Source: DAISIL01 sp036822015
Lineage (GTDB): Bacteria > Bacteroidota > Bacteroidia > Cytophagales > Bernardetiaceae
Direction of reading: 5' to 3'
DNA length: 64,000 bases
Assembly: GCA_036822015.1 (NCBI GenBank)
Contig: DAISIL010000009.1
Coordinates: 1-64,000, forward strand
Of this stretch, positions 52,850 to 62,054 are shown one piece after another. The notes beneath the pieces are model-generated. The model saw only the letters and a list, made by a program, of their open reading frames with translations. It made no database searches and was not told the DNA's origin. Made by a program: the position numbers and the translations under genes. How positions within the stretch are numbered: position 1 is the first letter of the stretch; every line of letters begins with the position of its first letter.

Positions 52850-52857
52850 TATATTTG
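52850..52857 (+). promoter_or_regulatory. -7 box (TATATTTG) for the thioredoxin-pair operon
   Basis: Exact TAnnTTTG, 18 nt before the ATG at 52876. A TTTG at 52831-52834 is 15 nt upstream, somewhat short. Confidence 0.4.
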
Positions 52858-52875
52858 CCAAATGTACTGATCTGG

Positions 52876-54387
52876 ATGGCTTGGCGTATGTATCGAAGGA
52901 TGGTCTTTTTTTGGCTGATGATGGGGTTTTGGTGGGGAAGCAGTTTGGAGGGACAAGCTACCCGTACCTTGCTTGTGGGTCAGGTATCGGGGGGCGTGAA
53001 GCCAGAAATCTCTTTGCGGCTGCAACCACCCTTTGGGGCCCTTGTGCCGGCCGACGAATATCAACAAAAATTAGACAAAGACGGGCGTTTTTCGTTTTTT
53101 TTGGAGATCAGTCATCCCCAGACGGCTGTTTTGACGTATCGGGAGATGAGCTATGAGGTTTTTTTGATGCCCGGCGACAGCCTATACTACGAATTTAGTT
53201 TTTCGGCCGTCCGTACATCGTCTTCGTTTAGTGGGCGGGGCGATGCCCACAATACGGCTCATCTGATGATGCGCCAGGAGTTTTTGCAGCTCCAAAGTGC
53301 CGATGCGTACCTCTCGGAGCTACCCCGCAACACCACGCCCTTCTCCCTCACTCGTCAGCTTCAAACCGAAGAAGCCCGCCAGATGGCATATCTGCACAGC
53401 CTCTCCGACGATATGCAGCCCGACCCGGTGTATCTGGACATCGAAAAAAACAACATCCGCTACGGCAACGCCCTGCTGAAGCACAACTTTTTTATGGGTT
53501 ACACCCTCGATAACGGCGGGCGATATGAAGACTACTGGACGACCTCGGTTGAGCAACTCATGGAGGTCTATCCCCTCGAAAGCCCGCACGGATCGGCACT
53601 CCTAAGCCCGGCCTATCGGGAATACCTCAAGCTGGTGCTGGCGTATTGGTACAAAAAACAACACCCCGAGGCAGGATCGGAACGCGCCGAACAGATCGAA
53701 CGCAAGTGGCGTATTGTCGAGACACGCTTCCCGACCGACGTACAGGACTACCTATACACCTATCTGATCCTATCCAAATACCCCGATCCAGAAAAGAACA
53801 TCCACACGGCCCTAAACCAGGACGAGTACGTCCGCTGGCTTTCGCGTTATCGGGCCGTCTCTAAGGTGAGGTACTTTTGGGAGTTGCTTACCCAGGAGGG
53901 ACAGTTGCGCTACCAGCAGGCGACCCCTTCGGAGAGCAACGCCCTTACACCCGAATCCCTGGCAGCGGTGCAGTTCTTGGAGAAAGACGTAAGCCCCCTA
54001 ACGGCCTTCACCGATTTTGTGAACCAAAACGCAGGCAAGGTTATCCTCGTCGATTTTTGGGCCAGTTGGTGCCAACCCTGCCTAGCCGTCATGCCCCAAC
54101 TCCATCGTCTGCAAGCCGAGTACAAAAACGAAGCCTTGACCTATCTCTTTGTCTCGATGGATCAAGACCGCGAAAAATGGCGCAAAGCCGCCTGGAAACA
54201 CCGCCTCAACGGTACGCATCTCTTTGCCAAAGACGGCTTTAACGCAGACCTGGCCAAGCTCTTTGGCGTGCGGGCTTTGCCGCGTTATATGCTCGTGGAC
54301 AAGCAAGGGGTCATTAGCGTTTTTATGGCTGCCTCGCCCGCCGAAATCGACCAACTCCGCCAACAAATCAATGCCTTACTTTACTAA
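52876..54387 (+). CDS. Secreted thioredoxin-like (TlpA-type) protein, active CxxC
   Basis: 503 residues from the ATG at 52876 (or 499 from 52888, which gives a cleaner signal peptide, RMVFFWLMMGFWWGSSLEGQ). A beta-rich N-terminal domain (about 25-120) and a long helical middle (about 120-370) precede a TlpA/DsbE-like thioredoxin domain with VILVDFWASWCQPCLAVMPQ (C399, C402) and the cis-Pro segment GVRALPRYMLVDKQG. It probably reduces or exchanges disulfides in the periplasm. A diverged paralogue follows 8 bp later. Confidence 0.9.
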   Translation: MAWRMYRRMVFFWLMMGFWWGSSLEGQATRTLLVGQVSGGVKPEISLRLQPPFGALVPADEYQQKLDKDGRFSFFLEISHPQTAVLTYREMSYEVFLMPGDSLYYEFSFSAVRTSSSFSGRGDAHNTAHLMMRQEFLQLQSADAYLSELPRNTTPFSLTRQLQTEEARQMAYLHSLSDDMQPDPVYLDIEKNNIRYGNALLKHNFFMGYTLDNGGRYEDYWTTSVEQLMEVYPLESPHGSALLSPAYREYLKLVLAYWYKKQHPEAGSERAEQIERKWRIVETRFPTDVQDYLYTYLILSKYPDPEKNIHTALNQDEYVRWLSRYRAVSKVRYFWELLTQEGQLRYQQATPSESNALTPESLAAVQFLEKDVSPLTAFTDFVNQNAGKVILVDFWASWCQPCLAVMPQLHRLQAEYKNEALTYLFVSMDQDREKWRKAAWKHRLNGTHLFAKDGFNADLAKLFGVRALPRYMLVDKQGVISVFMAASPAEIDQLRQQINALLY

Positions 54388-54395
54388 GAAAAAAC

Positions 54396-55901
54396 ATGAA
54401 GCTGTACAAAAACATAGTCTATTCTTTGATAATCAGCATTTTATTGCTTTTCCCTAGCAGTATTTCCGCCAATGAAGCCACGGCAATTAAGGGCCTGGTC
54501 AAAGAGGGCAAGGAAAAAACGATCTTGTTCATTTACAATGAAAATATCAGCGAGTTGGTCTTCCAACAAACCAAAAAAGCCACCCTGGATGCGAAAGGAC
54601 AATTTACGATACCGCTCTCCCTGGCCCACGCCTATCCCGCCCTGTTGCGCTACGAAAACATCGACTATCCCATCTTTGTCCGTCCGGGCAGTGCCTTAGA
54701 AGTCGAGATCAACGCCCTTGAGGGTACGCTGCATATCCAGAGGGGCAAAGGAGCCGATGATGCCATTGCCTACCAGCACATCCGAAAGTATTTCCCCCGC
54801 CTCGATTATCCCCTCCAGTGGGCCATCGAACAAGAAGAAAACCTTAGTCCACAAGAACTTACCCAGCGTACCGAAGACCGACAACGCCGGCAATTTCTTC
54901 ACCTCAATACCCTCTATGAAAAGCTCCAGCTCTCCCAGGAATATGCCCGCTACGAAAAAAACAATATCTTCTATGGCACAGCCCTGGCCCAATATGCCTA
55001 TCTGCGCCGACAAAAAAACGAAGATGTCGCCGTATTCCTGGATACCTTTGACTCACTCCTGACCCAATATCCCATCATCAGCCCCTTTGATTACAACCTT
55101 CACTGCCACAACTACACCCGCTATCTGCTCCAATTCCTGGAACACAACTACCGACGCTATACCATCGAGACACCTCCCGAGGAGATCAAAAACGAAACCG
55201 AAGCCCGATGGGAGATCGTCCAGCAGACCTTCCCCGAAAACATCCGCTGCTACGGGCTGATGAGCGTCCTGGCAGGCAAGTACTTCGACGATGCCCAAAC
55301 CTATGACTACCTCAACAAGACCGACTTTGAGGCTTATGCCAAAAAGTTTTCCGCCACTTGTACCGATCCTTTCTACCAACGCCTCCTCGACTACGAGCGC
55401 AAAGCCCGCTACAACACCAATGCCCTCAAAGGCATCACGGATTCACCCACAGGGCTGATGCAGTTCCGATCCATAGAAGCCAAACGCGGCGGCTCCTGGC
55501 CCACCTTCAACCACTTCCTGGGGCAGCACAAAGGCAAGGTCATCATGGTTACTTTTTGGGAAAGTGCCTGTCAGCCTTTTTTGATGGAAGTCCCGAAGGC
55601 ACAGCAAGTGATGGACAAATATGGCTCCGTTGTTTTTTTGTTTGTTGGGTTAGACCGAGAAAAGTTTAAGTGGCAAAAAGCCTTGCGCCAATACCCGCTC
55701 GTGGGCAGCTATCAGTATTGGCTCTCCGAAGGTACTTCGGCTGACCTACCCCGACGCTATGGTGTCATTCGTCTGCCGCGCTATTTGCTCTTCGATAAGG
55801 AAGGCAAGCTAGCCGAAGCCGAGGCACCCTCCTTTGCAGAAACCGAACGCCTGGACGAAAAAATACGTGCGCTCATCGGTAACCAACAACAAAATCGTTG
55901 A
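54396..55901 (+). CDS. Secreted thioredoxin-like paralogue with degenerate active site
   Basis: 501 residues. Signal peptide (NIVYSLIISILLLFPSSISA), the same N-terminal beta domain, helical middle and C-terminal thioredoxin fold as the gene before it. The active site reads VTFWESACQPFLMEVP: C392 is kept but the second Cys is Phe 395 (TTT at 55578-55580; one base from TGT), and the usual WC is AC. The cis-Pro part (GVIRLPRYLLFDKEG) is kept. It can at most act as a monothiol or a binding protein. No frameshift or stop is present. The RDD gene starts 18 bp downstream. Confidence 0.88.
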   Translation: MKLYKNIVYSLIISILLLFPSSISANEATAIKGLVKEGKEKTILFIYNENISELVFQQTKKATLDAKGQFTIPLSLAHAYPALLRYENIDYPIFVRPGSALEVEINALEGTLHIQRGKGADDAIAYQHIRKYFPRLDYPLQWAIEQEENLSPQELTQRTEDRQRRQFLHLNTLYEKLQLSQEYARYEKNNIFYGTALAQYAYLRRQKNEDVAVFLDTFDSLLTQYPIISPFDYNLHCHNYTRYLLQFLEHNYRRYTIETPPEEIKNETEARWEIVQQTFPENIRCYGLMSVLAGKYFDDAQTYDYLNKTDFEAYAKKFSATCTDPFYQRLLDYERKARYNTNALKGITDSPTGLMQFRSIEAKRGGSWPTFNHFLGQHKGKVIMVTFWESACQPFLMEVPKAQQVMDKYGSVVFLFVGLDREKFKWQKALRQYPLVGSYQYWLSEGTSADLPRRYGVIRLPRYLLFDKEGKLAEAEAPSFAETERLDEKIRALIGNQQQNR

Positions 55902-55919
55902 TGGTCTGGTTAGTACGCC

Positions 55920-56573
55920 ATGAAAGCCCATGTGCATACCCTCCATGCCCAAAAAGACGCGCATTTTTTGTCCCAAGACCGCCAAGACCCCGTTACGGGA
56001 GAGTTTTTTGAGGTCGGTGATCGGGTTGTTGTCTGTGCTGCCTGCAAATCCGCTTTCCTGACCGAGAGCTGGACATATCTGGGAGAGCAGCACTGCGGAC
56101 AAATACGCACCCTACCTAGCCTCCCGTTTCATACACGCCTGCGCCTACGCAACAACTTTCTTCGGCTCACCAACGGGCGAAGCGTCCGTTTGGCTAACCA
56201 CCGAAAGCGTATTTTGGCATTGGTTGTCGATGTGTGGGTATCCTTGATGCTTTCGCTGCTCGTGATGCTACCCATCGCCTCGGTCTATTTTTGGATGCGC
56301 GATACCAGCTACGGCGTAGGCAAGAGCATGTTCAGGATTCGGGCGGTTAATTGCCACAACGGACAGGGCTGCTCGGCAGGTCAGTCGTTTTGGTACAATC
56401 TCTGGATGGGTTTTTTGGTGGGTATGCCCCACTGGATTTTTGTTTGTCAGCAGGTGTCGACGGACTTAGGGCGGTATATCTCCATGACCTGGTGGGTGTT
56501 TTTGCTGATGGCACTGATCGAACGGTTTTTTCCCAAAGGCTTGCGCGAGGAAATATGGGTCATTGAGGCATAG
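55920..56573 (+). CDS. RDD-family membrane protein with N-terminal Cys-rich module
   Basis: 217 residues. Residues about 20-65 form a small zinc-finger-like unit: DPVTGEFFEVGD, VVCAACKSAFLTESW and LGEQHCGQ, giving a CxxC...HC pattern. It resembles prokaryotic RING-type modules, but the expected first Cys pair is missing. Residues about 95-217 are RDD-like: RILALVVDVWVSLMLSLLVM, YFWMRDTSYGVGKSMFRIRA and two more hydrophobic segments. RDD proteins are inner-membrane proteins, some being transporters. It is third in the thioredoxin-like operon. Confidence 0.75.
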   Translation: MKAHVHTLHAQKDAHFLSQDRQDPVTGEFFEVGDRVVVCAACKSAFLTESWTYLGEQHCGQIRTLPSLPFHTRLRLRNNFLRLTNGRSVRLANHRKRILALVVDVWVSLMLSLLVMLPIASVYFWMRDTSYGVGKSMFRIRAVNCHNGQGCSAGQSFWYNLWMGFLVGMPHWIFVCQQVSTDLGRYISMTWWVFLLMALIERFFPKGLREEIWVIEA

Positions 56574-56609
56574 CCCCACGCGGTTTTCTACAAACCTCTG
56601 GCGGGGCTA
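56571..56609. terminator. Possible bidirectional terminator between RDD and SDR genes
   Basis: Outer arms TAGCCCC (56571-56577) and GGGGCTA (56603-56609), plus an inner GGTTT/AAACC pair. It starts at the RDD stop codon and lies between convergent genes. T-runs are short. Confidence 0.45.
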
Positions 56610-56623
56610 TCTTTGTTTGCTGC

Positions 56624-57505
56624 TTATTTTTTGCGGGTGTTTTTGCGGATCGTCTGTTCGATCATGTCCCACATCGGCTCGGGAATGCCACTCAACATAT
56701 TGAACTGCCCTCCTCCCATGACGGTCTCGCCGGCATCAATGGAGATGACTTGTCCGTTGATGTAGCTCGAGTAGTCCGAGACCAGAAAAGCGCACAAGTT
56801 GGCCAGCTCTTGGTGCTCACCCGTTCGCTTAAAGGGGATGCGCTTGGTGAAGTCAAACTTCTCTTTGAGGTCTTCGGGGAACAGACGATCCCAGGCACCT
56901 TTGGTGGGAAAAGGTCCTGGTGCTACGGCGTTGAGCCGGATGCCGTATTTGCTTCCCCACTCGGCGGCCAGCGAGCGGGTAAGGGCATTGAGACCGGACT
57001 TAGCGCAAGCCGAAGGAACAACATAGCCCGATCCGGTATCTGCGTAAGTTGTACTGACCGAAAGCACCGTTCCTTTGTCCTGATCCGCGATCCATCGCTT
57101 GCCGAGTTCGAGGGTGTAGTTGATGGATCCTTGCAAGACAATCCCGATCACGGCCTCAAAGGCACGATAAGAAAGCCGCTCGGTGGGGCTGATAAAATTG
57201 CCGGCGGCGTTGTTAATCAAGGCATCTATTTTGCCAAACTTTTCATAGCCCGCCGCGATGGTAGCCACGACCTGATCGTAGTTGCGGACATCGCCCGCTA
57301 CGGGAAGCACCGCTCCGCCAGTGGACTCGGACATCTCCTGGGCGGCTTGGGTCAAGACCTCCTCACGGCGGCCCGTAATGACCAGGTTTGCGCCCAGCTC
57401 AAGCAAATACGTGCCAATGGAGCGGCCCAGTCCTGTTCCTCCGCCCGTAATCAGGACGGTTTTGCCTTGCATGGCATCGGGTTGTAACATCGGTTGATCG
57501 AACAT
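56624..57505 (-). CDS. SDR-family 2,4-dienoyl-CoA reductase-like oxidoreductase
   Basis: 293 residues from the ATG at 57505 (or 57490). Rossmann loop VLITGGGTGLGRSIGTYLLE, NNAAGNFISPTERLSY, STTYADTGSGYVVPSACAKSG (the catalytic Ser/Tyr pattern is altered as in DECR, with the active residues in this stretch and a Lys after AC-A), SLAAEWGSKYGIRLNAVAPG and the end SYINGQVISIDAGE. The wording follows mitochondrial-type 2,4-dienoyl-CoA reductases, which help beta-oxidise unsaturated fatty acids with NADPH. It lies 10 bp downstream of a lipoprotein gene. Confidence 0.92.
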   Translation of the reverse strand: MFDQPMLQPDAMQGKTVLITGGGTGLGRSIGTYLLELGANLVITGRREEVLTQAAQEMSESTGGAVLPVAGDVRNYDQVVATIAAGYEKFGKIDALINNAAGNFISPTERLSYRAFEAVIGIVLQGSINYTLELGKRWIADQDKGTVLSVSTTYADTGSGYVVPSACAKSGLNALTRSLAAEWGSKYGIRLNAVAPGPFPTKGAWDRLFPEDLKEKFDFTKRIPFKRTGEHQELANLCAFLVSDYSSYINGQVISIDAGETVMGGGQFNMLSGIPEPMWDMIEQTIRKNTRKK

Positions 57506-57515
57506 AGGTGTTGGT

Positions 57516-58451
57516 TTAGGTGTGTGGCAGCTCGGATGAGGTATGCCGTTGAGATTCAATAAACTGTTCAATTTCAGGAGTTTTGCGCCAGTCGTTGCGG
57601 CGCAATTCCTCTTGATAACGATTCAGGAGCCTTCCCAGGCGCGTCTGGGGATACTTACCCACCAGGTAGCGATAGGCTTGCTCAAACTCTAAGGTGAGTT
57701 GCCCGCTTTCATAATCGAAGGCAGGGCTGTTGTCGGTACCTTCGAGCAGCACAAAACGATAACGCCGCATCCGAGCCGCAATATCGCTCTGGAGCGGAAA
57801 CTGCTCATACTGCCCCGTAAAGACCTCCCAAAAAACTGCCCACTCCCCTAATTGTTTGGGGGAGATCAGGAGGGTAGCATCAGCGATAAAGCCCTCCCGC
57901 ACTTCTCTTTGGTGCTGATCCAGAAAAAACTGAAAAGGTCGAGACAGCCTAGCGTAAAAATGCTGGGGCAGAAAATCCGGGTCTTCACCGACGACCCAAA
58001 GCCCCTCCACAAGCAGAAGACGAAATCCGTGGCGTTGCAAAGAATCATCTAAGAGAACCCGCTCTTTCTCAAACCGCTCCAAAAGCGTATAGTTGCTTTC
58101 GGTGGCCGGATCATTGGCTCTTTGGAGGTTGATCTGCTCCAATACATCGAAATAGAAATACCAAATATCCACAAAAGCCGCATCCCGAAACATCACCGGC
58201 AAATCCGCAACCACCGTCTGGTACTCTTGTACGACGATGGTCATCTGCTCGGGGCGATCACAGGGCAAAGACCCCAAAAAAAGACGGAACTCCTCAAATA
58301 CTTTTTGCGCTGCCGTATCCAAAACCGTTGTTGGGGGCTGGGCCGGCAGGGGAGGCAAAAGGTCATCCTGGGGCGTATGGGGTTCTTGCTGGCAAGCCAA
58401 CAAGCCCAAAGACAAACCTACACCGATCAACCATTGCCCAAAAGGTGCCAT
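57516..58451 (-). CDS. Lipoprotein of unknown function
   Basis: 311 residues. Lipoprotein signal with GVGLSLGLLAC (Cys about 20), then a Pro-rich spacer (TPQDDLLPPLPAQPPT). The rest is largely helical, with EEFRLFLGSLPCDRPEQMTI, FVDIWYFYFDVLEQINL and LEFEQAYRYLVGKYPQTRL. I do not recognise the family. GldB-type gliding lipoproteins were considered but no clear signature is seen. Same strand as the SDR gene, 10 bp away. Confidence 0.7.
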   Translation of the reverse strand: MAPFGQWLIGVGLSLGLLACQQEPHTPQDDLLPPLPAQPPTTVLDTAAQKVFEEFRLFLGSLPCDRPEQMTIVVQEYQTVVADLPVMFRDAAFVDIWYFYFDVLEQINLQRANDPATESNYTLLERFEKERVLLDDSLQRHGFRLLLVEGLWVVGEDPDFLPQHFYARLSRPFQFFLDQHQREVREGFIADATLLISPKQLGEWAVFWEVFTGQYEQFPLQSDIAARMRRYRFVLLEGTDNSPAFDYESGQLTLEFEQAYRYLVGKYPQTRLGRLLNRYQEELRRNDWRKTPEIEQFIESQRHTSSELPHT

Positions 58452-58508
58452 ATCCTACTACGCTTTGATTGCCCAAGATACAACAAAAGCAGCAAATGGC
58501 TGCATCCC

Positions 58509-59669
58509 CTAAGGCAACCGTAATTTTTGTCCAATGCGGAGCGTGCTACGGCGCGTCAGTCCATTGAGCGCGCACAGTTTGTCGATCGTCGTACCGTACC
58601 GACGGCTGATCGTCCAGAGCGAATCGCCGGAGCGCACCTGATAGACTTGTCCGCTACCCTTACCCGAGGTCAGGGTGTAAGCTCCCCCCGAAAAGTACCC
58701 CTTGCGCTTGAAGGTGCGCAAATCCATTTGGTATTTGGCTTCACGTAAAGCGTTTGCCTTAAAATCAAAAATCTCTTCGGGATTGATGGGGATACCCTGG
58801 TAGCGCACCTCGAAGTGCAGGTGCGGGCCCGTGCTGCGCCCTGTGCTGCCGCCTGTCCCGATGATCTGTCCAGCCTCGACGTACATGCCCGGGGTTACGA
58901 AGCGTTCGCTCAGGTGAGCATAGAGCGTTTCGAGTCCGTTTTGATGACGGATCACGAGATGATGCCCAAAGCCCGAGCGGTCGTAGCGCGAGACACGCAC
59001 CACACCCGCAAAGGTAGCCCGAACCAAATCACCGCGCTCGAGGTCTAAGTCGATGCCGTTGTGGTTGCGCCAACGCCGAAAACCAAAAGGAGAGTTGATG
59101 ATGGCCGTATCCAGGGGGGGCGACCACTGCTTGTCTTTCGTGAGGTCATATAGATCAAAACACACGCTGTCAGGCAAATCGCTTGCCTTGACCGTATAGG
59201 GATTGACCTCCTGGCTAGACCAGGTTTGAAAATAATCATAGGACGACAACCAGACCGAATCCAGTACCAGACCGTCTTGCAAAAACGCCAGTCGTTCTAC
59301 GGGGTCATCCGAGAGTTGGCTCATATCCACGAGCAGAATCAAAGAATCGGGAATATCACTGGTGTAGGTCGGGACGATCTCGTGTTTGAGGGGATGCCGG
59401 CCGATGATTGGCGCAAAATCAACCCGAAAACGCCCTAACCAAAAAAATTCATCCATCTCTGCGGCACTACCCCCAATCGAGCGCTCTTCTGTCCGGCTTT
59501 CCTTCGGGAGCGAAGACTCGTAAGTGGCCTGCCAAAACCGAAGCCAGGCATTTTGTTCAAGTAAGGTGGGAGAAGTAGGGGTAATGTAGAGACCTTGGGA
59601 AAAACTATGCGACGCTGCCCCCATCAAAAATAGACTCAACAGGGCGATGGTCTGCCAAAAAGTTTTCAT
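58509..59669 (-). CDS. M23 family peptidase with C-terminal LysM domain
   Basis: 386 residues. Signal peptide (IALLSLFLMGAASHSFSQG), a ~180-residue N-terminal region, an M23/LytM domain (about 195-310) with zinc ligands in RNHNGIDLDLERGD (His, Asp) and GPHLHFEVRYQG (HxH), and a LysM domain at the end (YQVRSGDSLWTISRRYGTTI, LNGLTRRSTLRIGQKLRLP). It should cut peptidoglycan cross-links in the periplasm, with LysM binding the glycan. All metal residues are present, so it is probably active rather than an EnvC/NlpD-like activator. Confidence 0.95.
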   Translation of the reverse strand: MKTFWQTIALLSLFLMGAASHSFSQGLYITPTSPTLLEQNAWLRFWQATYESSLPKESRTEERSIGGSAAEMDEFFWLGRFRVDFAPIIGRHPLKHEIVPTYTSDIPDSLILLVDMSQLSDDPVERLAFLQDGLVLDSVWLSSYDYFQTWSSQEVNPYTVKASDLPDSVCFDLYDLTKDKQWSPPLDTAIINSPFGFRRWRNHNGIDLDLERGDLVRATFAGVVRVSRYDRSGFGHHLVIRHQNGLETLYAHLSERFVTPGMYVEAGQIIGTGGSTGRSTGPHLHFEVRYQGIPINPEEIFDFKANALREAKYQMDLRTFKRKGYFSGGAYTLTSGKGSGQVYQVRSGDSLWTISRRYGTTIDKLCALNGLTRRSTLRIGQKLRLP

Positions 59670-59819
59670 ACAAAGTAGGTTAAGTGGCTAATTAGTGCAA
59701 CAGACACATATTAAATCTATTGAACAACTGACGAAAGTCAGTATTAGTGATCTGCAAAGGTAAAATCATATTCGAGATTTTTCCAAAAATAGACAACCAA
59801 AATACCTTAAATATCGTAG

Positions 59820-60521
59820 TTAGTCCCACTTTAAAGGTGTTTTTTGGGAGATTTTGGCGGCAAAGGACTTTAAATAAAACGGCTCAAAGGCAGCCACGTC
59901 TGCCAAACGCCCCGCCGCCCACGCACTGGCAGCCAATGCTCCCACAGCGGCGGCCGTCGTGTGGGGATGCCCGAGGAGCCAGTGCGCCCGAGGGTGCTGT
60001 ACCATCGTCTGGCATTTGGCGGCCCCATCTCCCCCCAAAAAAACATTGCCCCTCTCCAAATAGGGTGCAAAAAAAGCCTCATCCGCGATCACTTGTGCCT
60101 GTGTAGGGGCTTCTCTGACGAGTTGTGCATCAAAGACGGCGGTATAAACCTCCATCCGTCGGGCATCCAGGAGTGGTACAAAAACGGCCGGTTGATTCGC
60201 GTAAAGACGAGCGGGCAAAGCCTGGCGCATCGCCCAGGCCATAGCCTGCAAGGTGTCCACCGCAATCAAGGGGACATCCCAGCCCATGCACAAGCCCTTA
60301 GCCACCGAAGCCCCAATACGCAGCCCCGTGTAAGAACCCGGCCCAGCAGAAACAGCCACCGCAGCGGGGCGCAAACCCTTACAAAGCTGCCCCACCAAGA
60401 GGGTCAGTTGCTCGGCGTGGGGGCGATCCGTGTGTAGCTCCTGCAAGGCTAGCAGTTGTCCGTCGGTTTGGTGCAAAGCCACCGAGCAAACCGAAGTCGT
60501 CGTTTCGATACTCAAAATCAT
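59820..60521 (-). CDS. tsaB: tRNA threonylcarbamoyladenosine biosynthesis protein TsaB
   Basis: 233 residues. ASKHA-fold protein: ILSIETTTSVCSVALHQTDG, HAEQLTLLVGQLC, AVSAGPGSYTGLRIGASVAK and the middle LDARRMEVYTAVFD. It partners TsaD/TsaE to make t6A37 in ANN-decoding tRNAs. The partners are not nearby. A promoter box lies four nt before the ATG. Confidence 0.96.
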   Translation of the reverse strand: MILSIETTTSVCSVALHQTDGQLLALQELHTDRPHAEQLTLLVGQLCKGLRPAAVAVSAGPGSYTGLRIGASVAKGLCMGWDVPLIAVDTLQAMAWAMRQALPARLYANQPAVFVPLLDARRMEVYTAVFDAQLVREAPTQAQVIADEAFFAPYLERGNVFLGGDGAAKCQTMVQHPRAHWLLGHPHTTAAAVGALAASAWAAGRLADVAAFEPFYLKSFAAKISQKTPLKWD

Positions 60522-60525
60522 AGAG

Positions 60526-60533
60526 CAAAAGTA
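60526..60533 (-). promoter_or_regulatory. -7 box (TACTTTTG) directly before the tsaB ATG
   Basis: Exact TAnnTTTG on the minus strand; four nt to the ATG at 60521. No -33 TTTG at standard distance. Leaderless geometry as for transketolase. Confidence 0.45.
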
Positions 60534-60704
60534 GAAAAAAGCATTTGATGAGACTTTTCTTTGACCAAAAAAAGAAAAAAAATCTGAAATTAAAATAAAG
60601 CTAACAGTAATTATTTATCATTAAACCTTTTCAAAAAAACTAATGATTTATGGCACTTGTTTTATTAGCTAACAATGAACAAACCAACCACTACCATACA
60701 CTAG

Positions 60705-62030
60705 ATGTCCATGCAAGAAACGCTTCCTCCCATTGAGCGTATGACCAACCCGATTAAGGCGTTCATGAACAGCTCCTCATCAAGCGGTATTGTACTGTTT
60801 TTGAGTGCCTTACTCTCTCTCTGGATCGCCAATACGGCTTTTTCGGAGAGTTTTTATCAGTTCTGGCAAACCAAATTCACGATTGGTATTGGTAGTTTTA
60901 AGGTCAGCAAGTCGCTCCTCTACTGGATCAACGACGGGCTGATGTCGATGTTCTTTTTTGTGGTTGGGCTTGAACTCAAACGAGAAATCTTGGAGGGGGA
61001 ACTTTCGCGTCCCCGCAAGGCACTCCTGCCTATTGTGGCGGGCATCGGTGGGATGCTTGTGCCGGCTTTGATTTATTGGCAGTTGAATAGGGGCACAGAT
61101 GCGGTCTCGGGTTGGGGTATCCCGATGGCTACCGACATTGCTTTTGCTTTGGGGGTGTTGTACTTGTTGGGGGATCGGGTGCCGCTTTCGTTGAAGATAT
61201 TCCTGACCGCACTGGCGATCATCGACGATCTGGGTGCCGTGCTGGTCATCGCGTTGTTTTATACGTCTGAGATTTCACTGACCAACCTCGGTATCGGGAT
61301 GCTTTTCATGGGGGCTATGCTGCTGGCCAACCGTATGGGCGTGCGTAGTGTGTTGGTTTATGGGGTGTTGGGTATAGGTGGACTATGGCTGGCTTTTTTG
61401 CTTTCGGGGGTACATGCCACGATTGCGGCTGTGTTGGCGGCCTTCACGATACCTGCCTCGGTGCGCATCTCGAAGGAGGAATACAGCGATCGGATGTCCA
61501 GGCTGATGGAGGACTTCCAGCGGTGTCGTCCTACGTCTCAATCCATGATTACGCCCAGGATGCAGGAGGTACTCGATCAGATCAAGCTGGCTACGGATGC
61601 CGCCATACCGCCCCTTCAAAAGCTCGAGCATGGGATGCACGGGTTGGTAGCCTTTGTGGTGATGCCCATTTTTGCCCTCGCTAATGCTGGGGTCGCCTTA
61701 TCGGGGGACATCGGCGATATACTATCCACGCCGATCTCGTTGGGGGTCTTGCTGGGGCTGGTCATAGGCAAAACGACAGGGATCGTGGGCTTCGTTTTTG
61801 CTTTTGAGAAAATTGGATTGATCCAACGCCCAAGCGGTATGGGATACACGCAACTGCTCGGCTTGGCCTGCCTGGCTGGCATCGGCTTTACGATGTCGCT
61901 TTTTATTACCTCTCTGGCTTTTGAATCGGAGCTATACATCCGGCAAGCAAAAATTGCTATCTTGCTTGCCTCCCTGGTCGCAGGTGTGGCGGGTTATTTG
62001 TTGCTGCGCTTCTCGGCACCCAAACCCTAA
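60705..62030 (+). CDS. nhaA: Na+/H+ antiporter NhaA
   Basis: 441 residues, about 12 membrane helices. NhaA signatures: NPIKAFMNSSSSSGIVLFLS, INDGLMSMFFFVVGLELKRE, GWGIPMATDIAFALGVLYLL with its Asp, and LTALAIIDDLGAVLVIALFY with the paired Asp residues essential for transport. The C-terminal half contains ANAGVALSGDIGD and GYTQLLGLACLAGIGFTMSL. It exports Na+ in exchange for protons. The 183-bp region before it is AT-rich and has a weak repeat (ATCATTA/TAATGAT). Confidence 0.97.
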   Translation: MSMQETLPPIERMTNPIKAFMNSSSSSGIVLFLSALLSLWIANTAFSESFYQFWQTKFTIGIGSFKVSKSLLYWINDGLMSMFFFVVGLELKREILEGELSRPRKALLPIVAGIGGMLVPALIYWQLNRGTDAVSGWGIPMATDIAFALGVLYLLGDRVPLSLKIFLTALAIIDDLGAVLVIALFYTSEISLTNLGIGMLFMGAMLLANRMGVRSVLVYGVLGIGGLWLAFLLSGVHATIAAVLAAFTIPASVRISKEEYSDRMSRLMEDFQRCRPTSQSMITPRMQEVLDQIKLATDAAIPPLQKLEHGMHGLVAFVVMPIFALANAGVALSGDIGDILSTPISLGVLLGLVIGKTTGIVGFVFAFEKIGLIQRPSGMGYTQLLGLACLAGIGFTMSLFITSLAFESELYIRQAKIAILLASLVAGVAGYLLLRFSAPKP

Positions 62031-62054
62031 TCTCTTTTTCTTTGTTTGATACGT

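Noticed and set aside
57516..58451. Gliding motility lipoprotein GldB
   Set aside because: Lipoprotein signal fits but no GldB signature could be pointed to; left as unknown.
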